Below, one piece after another: positions 35,401 to 41,830 of a stretch of DNA of 41,830 nt (position 1 is the stretch's first letter; each line of letters begins with the position of its first letter). The DNA is taken from NCBI GenBank assembly GCA_900768525.1, contig CAAGDF010000061.1, positions 1 through 41,830 of the forward strand. Direction: 5' to 3'. This DNA is from Clostridia bacterium (lineage in GTDB: Bacteria; Bacillota; Clostridia; Christensenellales; Borkfalkiaceae). A program made the translations under genes and the position numbers. The notes under the pieces were generated by a model. That model was given only the letters and a program-made list of their open reading frames with translations, was not told the DNA's origin and searched no databases.

Positions 35401-38400
35401 AGCACGGTTTACGGTTCGTCTATCGATATCGAATTCAGCGCGCTCGAACACGAACTTAAAAACAATACCAAATATTGGTTCAGAGTAGAAGCGTATATCG
35501 ATTACGGCGAAAACGAAAATCAGAAGAACGCAAGAAACGTCTTTGAATTCTCCGTATACGTCGACTTTGAAGCTCCTGCCGTAACGGGCGTGGAATTCCG
35601 CACCGAGTACGACAAGACGACCAAGAAAACATCGCTTTATGCCGATTTGTCCGTTTACGACAACCACTACACAATGGGATTGCAGGTAGGCGAAATAGTC
35701 GAAGGCAAGCCGTTGTCCGGATATATGTTCGCAATGGAATCTTTCGGCAACTATATGACTCCGGTATACTCGTCGTTCAATTCTACCAGCAAGGTAACGA
35801 TCGAACTCACCGATTATATCGAACAGATCAAGCAGGCAAAAGGTATTTACACGTCGGGCGGCAACACTTACGCGGTAAACAGCAATTCGTTCATCGTTAA
35901 CTGTTACGACTACGCGATGAACGCCGCAACTTACGAAGTAAGAATTCCCGACGAGGTAATGAGCGTTTACTTCAATGAGAGCGAAATTTATTTAAGTCCC
36001 AACCAGACTCAGAATATCGACGAACTCATCGACGTATACCCCGCCAAGACATGGAAAGAAGTTCTCGATTACAAGACCGTGCTTTACGGCTACAACGACG
36101 ACGGCGAATTCGTTGATTTAGGCGAAAACAACAAGTACGTCGACGTAGTAAAAGGCAAAATCATAGCGAAAGAAAGCACTCCGCAAACTCCCGACGGCAA
36201 GACCGAACGCCCGTACGTTGAAATAACCGCAACGGGTAAGGACTTAAACGGCGCGGAAAAAACGGCAACTATCAAGGTTTACGTTTACAGCGCGGGCGAA
36301 GCAGGCTACAAGAAATACGGCACGCCTACCGTAGGTAAGTTCAACGTAACGGGTTACAAGACCGATTACGCTTTTTATACGCTCGACTCGGAAGACAGAG
36401 AGATAGGCTTTACCGGCAGCACGAGCGAGTTCGAGAGTGGCAAAACCCTTTCGATGTACCCGTCCGAACAGGTAACGCTGAACTACGAAATCGAAAAATA
36501 TTTCGACGATTTAACAAGCGTAACGTTTGAAAGCGGAAACAACAAGGTTGTAACAATCGACCCCGTAACGGGCAAGATTACCGCCGTTGCCAAGGGCAAA
36601 ACCACGGTAACCGCAATCGTTATGACGAGAGATTCGGCGGATAGCACCGAATGGAAGAAAACCTTCTTCCGTGATTCGGTCGTCGTAACCGTAAAAGATC
36701 CGTTCAAGACGCAGGCTATTTACCTTTCGGCATACAAGGGCGCGGGCGAAACGCTTGAAATCACTTACGAAAGCAACGGCACGGTTCTTACCGAAACGCA
36801 GGATAACGTTGTTGTAGTTCCCGGCAACAAGGGCGTAACCACTATCAACAATTACGCATTTTCGGGTTACAGATACGTCGAGAAAGACACGTCCAAGGGC
36901 GACGTTATCGACGAAGAAGATCCTTATTATATCAAGCAGCAGTATATAGGCGACAGGGCGATCAAGAAAGTTATTCTTCCGCACGGCGTAACAACCATCA
37001 ACGAGTACGCGTTCGCATATCTTACCGCGCTTGAAGAAGTAGTATTCCCGTCAACGCTCAAGAAAATCGGCATGGGCGCGTTCCAGGGTTGTAACAATCT
37101 TAAAAAGGTAACGTTTGCCGAAGTTGACGACAAGGGCGTTTACAGACCTTGCGCCAACAACTTGCAGTTCATCAATAAAGACGCGTTCGCAATGGAAAAA
37201 GCGGGCACAAAGTTCAACTTTGACGATGACGACGATGACGATAACGTAATCACGCTCGGCGAATCTCAGCTTAAAGAATTCGATTTCGACAGCGTAGTTG
37301 CTATCGGAAGAAATGCCTTCTCCTACTGCACCAAGCTCGAATACGTTTATTTGCCGACGACATGTCAGTCGATAAGCGAGGGCGCGTTCAGTTACTGCAC
37401 GAGATTGAGATCGTTCTCTTATTCGTGCGATAAGTTGAAATTAGGCACAGGCACGTTCGTAGGTTGCAACAACCTCGTCGAACTCGAAATAAACGCCGAC
37501 GTTATTCCCGCAAACGTTTGCGCGGGACTTACCTCGCTTGAAAAGGTAGTAATCGGCAAAGACGTAAAAGTAATCAATCAGCAGGCGTTCTTCGGCTGCA
37601 CGAAGTTAACTCAGTTCGAGGTAGACGCAAACAACGCTTACTTCAAACAAAACGGTAACATGATACTGACAAGCGATAGGGACGAACTCGTTCTCGTAGC
37701 TCCCGGTGCGGGCGGAGTAATAACTCTTCCCGATAGTGTTACCAAGATAGGCGTCGGCGCGTTCTCGTCCAACTCGAAAGTAAACAAAGTAGTAGGCAAG
37801 AACGTTACTTCGGTAGGCAACTATGCGTTCTATTTAAGCGGCGTAAGAAATTACGAACTAGGCGACCTAGAAGCGATAGGCGACTATGCGTTTGCTCTCA
37901 CAAGCATCCGCGTAATGCCCAACGTTACGAATAACGTTACTATCGGCGAGCGTGCGTTTGCCGCAACCGATATTACCGAAGTTAACCTCGGCGAATACGA
38001 CGGTATCACGATAGGCGAGTATGCGTTCTTTAACTGTGCTAACCTTAAAACCGTAACAATCGGTAACAACGTAACGCTCGGCGAAGGCGTTTTCGCAAGC
38101 TTGCAGGGCAACACCGTTTTGACGAGCGTAACTCTCGGAAGCGGCGTTACTATCGGCGATTACGCATTCTTCGCTAACCTCGGTCTTAAGACCGTAACGC
38201 TCGGAGAGGGAACGATTATCGGCGCATATGCTTTCCAGCATGCGGCATCGCTTTCCGAAATCGACCTTTCGAAAGTTACCGAAATCGGCGATTACGCATT
38301 TGCGGGTAGTAAAAACGAAAGCGCAAGCACCGCGCCGGTATTTACAACTGCAGATCTTTCTAACGTAACAAAACTCGGTATCGGCGCGTTCATGAATAAC

Positions 38401-39963
38401 GAAAAACTCGCAAACGTTACGCTTTCCGACAAGTTGGAAGCGCAGATCAGAAGCGAATTCGATCCCGACGATAAGAACAAAGTAGTAGCTTACACCAAAA
38501 ACGCGCTTGCCGCATTTGCTTTCGCAGGCTGCACCGCGCTTAAACAAATAACTATTCCCGAAACTTTGGAAATAATCGACGATTACGCATTCTACGGTTC
38601 CGGGCTCGAAACCTTAAACCTCAATAACGTGGTATCGGCAGGCGAGTACGCTTTTGCGAATACGAATTTGACTACGGTAAACGGCGAAAAACTTGCAAGC
38701 ATCGGCAACGCGGCGTTTATGAACTGCGGGCAGCTTGAAGAATTCGACCTCAGCCGCGTCGAAACTATCGGCGATAAAGCGTTTATGGCTACTTCGCTTA
38801 AAGAAGCGGAACTTAGCAGCGCAACGACGATCGGTAGCTTTGCCTTTGCCGAAACGGCTATAACCGAAGTAACGTTCGGCGAAAACCTCGCATACCTCGG
38901 CGACAACCCGTTCTACGGTTGCGAAATCGCATCGTTCGGAGTATATCAGGACGTTGAAAAGTTCGAGGGCGTTAAAGAGTTCAACGAAAACATTACGATA
39001 AGCGCGAACGTGTTCGTGGAAAACGGCGTGCTTTACAGAATAACCGAAAACGGCGGTTACGAACTTGTAAGCTATCCTATGCTTAAAGCCGACCGCAGTT
39101 ACGCGGTTAAAGACGGCACGACGAGAATTTCCGCCCGTGCGTTCTACAACTCGCAAATCGTAAACGTGTTCATGCCTTACGAACTTAAGGCGATAGGCAA
39201 CAAAGCGTTCTACGCGGCAAACAAACTTTCCTGCGTAACGTTCACAAGCCTTGCCGCTCCTAACCTCGAAGAAGAATACGACGAAGCTTATGCGGTAAGC
39301 GGCAATCATCCGTACCCCGGGAAGCTCGGCGACGAAAACGGGCTCGGAATCGTCAAATTCTATATGTGGAACTTAGGTTCGCGTCTTAACAACTATTATT
39401 ACGGCGCAAACTTTGTGGACTATGTAGGTAAAGTCGGAACAGGTCTTACTATGGTATATCCCGCAAACGGCAGCAACTACGATTCGTTCGTTTACGCACA
39501 GTACTTTGCAACCAAGGTAAGCGGCGAAAGCGCGCCGACGGCTGCAACTCTTGCGGTAATCGAACTTATCGATAAACTCCCCAAAGGACTTACGCTTGCC
39601 GACGAAGAACAGGTTAAAGCGGCAAGAACGGCGTACAACAACCTCGGTCTTGCATCGCAGCAGGCTCTCGTAACCAACTACAGCAAACTCACCGATGCAG
39701 AATCGACTATCGAATACCTCAAATATAATCAGGATTCATCTTCCTCGGTCGACAGTTCGTCCGATAACGGAAACAAGGCCGATATAACGTGGGTATGGAT
39801 AGTAATTCCTTGCGTATGCATAATCTGTGCGGCGGTGGTACTGTACTTCACGGTTTTCTCCAAGAGAAAAGGCAATAAATCCGACACCGAAGAAGATTTC
39901 GACGAAACGATGCTGGAAATCGATGACGACGACGAATCTTTGGATGACGATAACAATAATTAA
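32440..39963 (+). CDS. Membrane-anchored subtilisin-like (S8) protease fused to BspA-type LRRs
   Basis: The protein has 2507 residues. An N-terminal signal (about 1-35) is followed by a propeptide-like region (about 70-185). The S8 catalytic residues are all present: Asp217 in VLDTGLD, His295 in HGTHVAG, Asn391 in AASND (oxyanion) and Ser620 in GTSMAAP. A protease-associated domain is inserted at about 455-575 (KIALVKRGTNTFEEKV). Fibronectin-like modules cover about 700-1100, and an Ig-like BIG_2-type module about 1345-1420. From about 1450 to 2300 run BspA LRRs. A small helical domain (about 2370-2430), a Ser-rich linker, a transmembrane helix (about 2450-2472) and a very acidic cytoplasmic tail end the protein. 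Lactocepin and C5a-peptidase families have the S8-PA-Fn3 core. The LRR block is the unusual part. AAGGA nine bases upstream sets the start. Confidence 0.94.
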   Translation: MTKRKKITIRALSLLMILCLCATFLFKGDVPVKASDTKTNSLISKVNGDIHNDLSSYFDDANVSRLPETVSADQDISVIVEMSTQNAVDAYTESGSTKTIGEFLGDGDASTVISGGERERVSLIRMLDASGIKYTLGESYNNVVSGFEITVKAADFEKVESLLNSRNAKAIVGDVYESMESQVITNNPYIDEDTGIFKNPLADDGIDGRGVVVAVLDTGLDYTHSAFSDENYPEFDETIFKTMNDVGKKLASKNFSASQTTKGLTAADVWVNRKVPYAYDYADKDADVLPINSEHGTHVAGIIAGDDDVITGVAPNAQLAIMKVFSDMTSGAKTSWLIAALEDCMNLDVDVINMSLGSSCGFSTQDDKKNIEDIYSRVKQAGISLIAAASNDYNATMGSTKNGNNGLTSNPDSGTVGSPSTYDAALSVASVDGVKTSYLLYQNEIIYFTEASTSNAEKKKDFVSEFLAGVGKPEGGEFEYVTIPGVGQASDYPDESLAGKIALVKRGTNTFEEKVRVALKDKGAAGIIIYNNVSGDISMSVGDDIGAVCSVSQEEGEMLAKAGRGKISIYPSQKAGPFMSAFSSWGPTSDLRIKPEITAHGGEIYSAVPGGGYDRLSGTSMAAPNQAGATALVRQYVKFSDDLNALAANGKELTAQEVTAIVNQLMMSTTDILLNKNGLAYAVRKQGAGLMSILKSTRTQAYIVTYQNGAEMDKSKLEIGDDKEKNGVYKMTFGIRNFGSSTLSYNVGSIALTEGVNNIFTGHGDTTVTMNGYQFDASLTVDSVKNGKSSGNVVTVNGKQTAEVTVTLRLSDDDKKYLNDSFKHGMYVEGFLTLDNQAANSVDLNVPFLGFYGDWTEAPIFDEEYYDTNKDELNGAIDDNDKLMADAYATRVTGGLYSDYIATMGAYYFKQNPKDTKIPANKEHIAISNQVAKDDNSNYTISSIRSVTAGLLRNAKTIYITATEDVTGKEIFRKEIKNQRKSYSGGGSTVYGSSIDIEFSALEHELKNNTKYWFRVEAYIDYGENENQKNARNVFEFSVYVDFEAPAVTGVEFRTEYDKTTKKTSLYADLSVYDNHYTMGLQVGEIVEGKPLSGYMFAMESFGNYMTPVYSSFNSTSKVTIELTDYIEQIKQAKGIYTSGGNTYAVNSNSFIVNCYDYAMNAATYEVRIPDEVMSVYFNESEIYLSPNQTQNIDELIDVYPAKTWKEVLDYKTVLYGYNDDGEFVDLGENNKYVDVVKGKIIAKESTPQTPDGKTERPYVEITATGKDLNGAEKTATIKVYVYSAGEAGYKKYGTPTVGKFNVTGYKTDYAFYTLDSEDREIGFTGSTSEFESGKTLSMYPSEQVTLNYEIEKYFDDLTSVTFESGNNKVVTIDPVTGKITAVAKGKTTVTAIVMTRDSADSTEWKKTFFRDSVVVTVKDPFKTQAIYLSAYKGAGETLEITYESNGTVLTETQDNVVVVPGNKGVTTINNYAFSGYRYVEKDTSKGDVIDEEDPYYIKQQYIGDRAIKKVILPHGVTTINEYAFAYLTALEEVVFPSTLKKIGMGAFQGCNNLKKVTFAEVDDKGVYRPCANNLQFINKDAFAMEKAGTKFNFDDDDDDDNVITLGESQLKEFDFDSVVAIGRNAFSYCTKLEYVYLPTTCQSISEGAFSYCTRLRSFSYSCDKLKLGTGTFVGCNNLVELEINADVIPANVCAGLTSLEKVVIGKDVKVINQQAFFGCTKLTQFEVDANNAYFKQNGNMILTSDRDELVLVAPGAGGVITLPDSVTKIGVGAFSSNSKVNKVVGKNVTSVGNYAFYLSGVRNYELGDLEAIGDYAFALTSIRVMPNVTNNVTIGERAFAATDITEVNLGEYDGITIGEYAFFNCANLKTVTIGNNVTLGEGVFASLQGNTVLTSVTLGSGVTIGDYAFFANLGLKTVTLGEGTIIGAYAFQHAASLSEIDLSKVTEIGDYAFAGSKNESASTAPVFTTADLSNVTKLGIGAFMNNEKLANVTLSDKLEAQIRSEFDPDDKNKVVAYTKNALAAFAFAGCTALKQITIPETLEIIDDYAFYGSGLETLNLNNVVSAGEYAFANTNLTTVNGEKLASIGNAAFMNCGQLEEFDLSRVETIGDKAFMATSLKEAELSSATTIGSFAFAETAITEVTFGENLAYLGDNPFYGCEIASFGVYQDVEKFEGVKEFNENITISANVFVENGVLYRITENGGYELVSYPMLKADRSYAVKDGTTRISARAFYNSQIVNVFMPYELKAIGNKAFYAANKLSCVTFTSLAAPNLEEEYDEAYAVSGNHPYPGKLGDENGLGIVKFYMWNLGSRLNNYYYGANFVDYVGKVGTGLTMVYPANGSNYDSFVYAQYFATKVSGESAPTAATLAVIELIDKLPKGLTLADEEQVKAARTAYNNLGLASQQALVTNYSKLTDAESTIEYLKYNQDSSSSVDSSSDNGNKADITWVWIVIPCVCIICAAVVLYFTVFSKRKGNKSDTEEDFDETMLEIDDDDESLDDDNNN

Positions 39964-39978
39964 AAGGCTGAATAAGAT

Positions 39979-41592
39979 ATGAAAAAATTATTCATCTCGA
40001 TTTTAAGCGCGATATGCTTGATAACTCTTTGCGCAGGTCTTACCGCCTGCGCAGGGAAAGACAGCATGTTAGACGACTATGTAAAGAAAGGTTACGTCGT
40101 TACCGTAAAATACGACGCGAGCGGCGGCGGTTTTTTGGGCAACAACGGCAGTTATTTCGTCGATATGTTCAATCCGTCAAAATACACGAAAGAATCCGAC
40201 GGTTCGGTCAAGATTAAACTTATCGATCCGGTCGATTCGTCGCGTAAAATTTCCAACCTGCAAATGACCAAGGACGGGAATTTCTTTAACGTCGGCTGGT
40301 ATAAAAAACGCACCGAGGTAAAGGACGAATACGGAAACTACATCGGTGAAAACGGCAAGAAGATTTATCTCGAGCCTGTATCGGGTATCTTTTATACCGA
40401 TAACACCTGCGAAGAAAAAGCCATTCCCGCCTATAAGTTTTCCGATCCGTGGGATTTTGAAAACGACAGAATTACCGCTTACGATAACGGCAAACTTCAG
40501 GAGTTCACGCTGTATGCCGCATGGCTGCCTTATTTCACATTTACTTACTATGTTGAGGTAACGGATGAAAACGGCAATACCGCATGGCAGCCTTACGGCG
40601 AGTCAAGCCCGTTCGATTACTTAGACAATAAAGAGAACAACGGCGATCTCGACGTTTGTTATCTTCCCGACTGGAGCGATACGATGCAGGTCGGCAGCGA
40701 TACGGTAAAATGCGGTTATATCGAATACAGCCGTAAATACGTTTCCAACCCCAACAAATTTTTCGATTTCCCCAAGCTCGAGGACGACAGCATGCAGTTT
40801 GTAGCCGCTTATGAGGACGAAGGGAAAACCAAAAAGATAGAAGGGCAGGTAAATCACGGCGGTTCGATCGATTATCAGACCGCATCGGCGATCAATCCCG
40901 ATAAAAAGATTTACGTAGAATTTAAAAAAGGCGTTGAATACAAAGTCAATACCGCCAAAATGTTATCCGAAAAAGGCGATGCCGACGGCATATACGAAAT
41001 TTTGTGCGACCTCGATTTCTCGGCGGAAGCCAACGGCGGCACGCAGCTCAACTGGTCGTCCGTGTTTGAAAACGGCACGTTTACGGGTACGTTTAACGGC
41101 AACGGTCATAAAATAACCGGCGTAACCGCAAAACATAACGTCGTCGATAAAGAAAACGGCGGCTTGTTCGGAAGAGTTGCCGCTAACGCGGTTATAAAGG
41201 ACGTAACGTTTGAAAATGCCACGTTCGACCTTATCAGTTCGGGTAAGAATACCGAGGGGCATTACGGTGCGTTCTCGGGTTACATAGAAAAAGGCGCAAA
41301 AGTTACGAACGTTAAAATGGAAAACACCGAATACAGAATTTCGGGCGACTTCTCTTATAAATCGGGGTTCGACTTAAGCCTTATCTCGGGCGGCGACAGC
41401 GACGCCGTAATCGAAAATAACGGTGTTTCGCTCGTTCTTTACGGAAAATATCTTTATGAACGCGCGGGCGTTAAATACTATTTCTACAGATTTAAATTCG
41501 ATAAGGTAGAAAACGGAAAAATTATTCTGATATCCAAGAGTAATTCAAACGATACCAATTCGGAATATAATCCACATAACGGAGGAATATAA
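39979..41592 (+). CDS. Lipoprotein with InlB-like and GLUG-like modules
   Basis: This 537-residue protein has a signal ending in LTAC (Cys24). Residues about 38-190 hold an enlarged InlB-type module (AxGGG near the start, VGWY in the middle, LYAAW at the end). Residues about 190-310 are a second beta-rich region. Near 345-460, FNGNGHKITG and GGLFGRV are the signature of GLUG-type parallel beta-helix repeats found in surface and adhesin proteins. It starts 15 bases after the protease gene, so it is probably co-transcribed. Its last codons contain the GGAGG that serves the next gene (41581-41585), coupling it to the solute-binding protein. Its role may be substrate capture. That is inference from context. 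Confidence 0.85.
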   Translation: MKKLFISILSAICLITLCAGLTACAGKDSMLDDYVKKGYVVTVKYDASGGGFLGNNGSYFVDMFNPSKYTKESDGSVKIKLIDPVDSSRKISNLQMTKDGNFFNVGWYKKRTEVKDEYGNYIGENGKKIYLEPVSGIFYTDNTCEEKAIPAYKFSDPWDFENDRITAYDNGKLQEFTLYAAWLPYFTFTYYVEVTDENGNTAWQPYGESSPFDYLDNKENNGDLDVCYLPDWSDTMQVGSDTVKCGYIEYSRKYVSNPNKFFDFPKLEDDSMQFVAAYEDEGKTKKIEGQVNHGGSIDYQTASAINPDKKIYVEFKKGVEYKVNTAKMLSEKGDADGIYEILCDLDFSAEANGGTQLNWSSVFENGTFTGTFNGNGHKITGVTAKHNVVDKENGGLFGRVAANAVIKDVTFENATFDLISSGKNTEGHYGAFSGYIEKGAKVTNVKMENTEYRISGDFSYKSGFDLSLISGGDSDAVIENNGVSLVLYGKYLYERAGVKYYFYRFKFDKVENGKIILISKSNSNDTNSEYNPHNGGI

Positions 41593-41595
41593 AGC

Positions 41596-41830
41596 ATGAA
41601 AAAGAAAAAACTAATCGCGATAATAAGCTCGGCGGTTGCAGTCGTAATCGTTGCAAGCGTTGTGCTTATAGTTGCTCTTGCCGGCAAAGGCGGTAAAAAG
41701 GACGCAATCTGGATAATGACCGAAGAAATGAGCGGTTTGTTCAACCCGTTCTATGCGACCGCAGGCGCCGATCACGACGTAATCGGAATGACGCAGATAG
41801 GTATGCTCTCGACCGACAGTAACGGCAACA
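41596..41830 (+). CDS. Peptide-type ABC transporter solute-binding protein (5' part only)
   Basis: Only the first 78 codons are in the window. A Lys-rich start and a hydrophobic segment (about 5-29) lack a lipobox Cys, suggesting a membrane-anchored or cleaved signal. The mature start resembles family 5 (oligopeptide/dipeptide) binding proteins, with a segment EMSGLFNPFYATAGAD and then IGMLSTD. The permease and ATPase genes would be expected downstream. GGAGG lies at 41581-41585 within the end of the previous gene. Assignment rests on a short stretch, so related extracellular binding families remain possible. Confidence 0.7.
   Translation, partial: MKKKKLIAIISSAVAVVIVASVVLIVALAGKGGKKDAIWIMTEEMSGLFNPFYATAGADHDVIGMTQIGMLSTDSNGN

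Noticed and set aside
1..41830. tRNA, rRNA, transposase or phage genes
   Set aside because: None was recognised on either strand. All long frames on the + strand are accounted for by the annotated genes.

Overview
The window reads as the chromosome of a Gram-positive, low-to-mid GC anaerobe of the Clostridia type. AGGAGG-like ribosome binding sites, sigma-A promoters (two with TTGACA and a 17-base spacer), several lipobox signal peptides and no outer-membrane genes support this. Huge BspA-type leucine-rich repeat proteins are typical of gut and rumen lineages, including Christensenellales-like uncultured Clostridia. That placement is inference, because no rRNA, tRNA or ribosomal protein gene is present. 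Every convincing gene lies on the + strand.

Layout. (1) 1-640 is AT-rich non-coding DNA with a 24-bp tandem repeat, two ARG-box-like sites and a perfect TTGACA-17-TATAAT promoter. (2) 641-3196 is a three-gene polar amino-acid ABC importer (lipoprotein, permease, ATPase) closed by a strong terminator. (3) 3197-4074 is regulatory DNA holding a possible 32-codon ORF, a terminator, a further ARG-like site and a good promoter. (4) 4075-14115 is one giant gene for a 3346-residue extracellular protein made of InlB-type modules and about 2500 residues of BspA-type LRRs. (5) 14564-22973 is a MoxR/DUF58/BatA-type membrane cluster. Its first gene encodes a three-helix membrane protein that carries an InlB-like repeat. 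(6) 23108-41592 encodes four more large exported proteins: an LRR lipoprotein (1120 residues), a beta-rich lipoprotein (1778), a subtilisin-like protease fused to LRRs and a C-terminal membrane anchor (2507), and a GLUG/InlB-type lipoprotein (537). (7) A peptide-type ABC solute-binding protein begins at 41596 and runs off the window.

How the parts may work together. Seen directly: five large surface proteins and one membrane protein of the vWA cluster share the InlB-like or LRR vocabulary and sit co-directionally in 38 kb, flanked by substrate-binding proteins of two ABC importers. Known: MoxR AAA+ ATPases work with vWA partners as chaperone-like remodelling machines, and subtilases of this architecture are cell-envelope proteases. 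Inferred: the window may encode a cell-surface capture, digestion and uptake island, in which a MoxR/vWA membrane complex supports assembly or maturation of giant LRR proteins, an LRR-guided protease cuts bound or sibling proteins, and ABC importers take up the products. ARG-like boxes at both the amino-acid importer promoter and the giant-gene promoter hint at shared nutritional control. None of this has been tested here.
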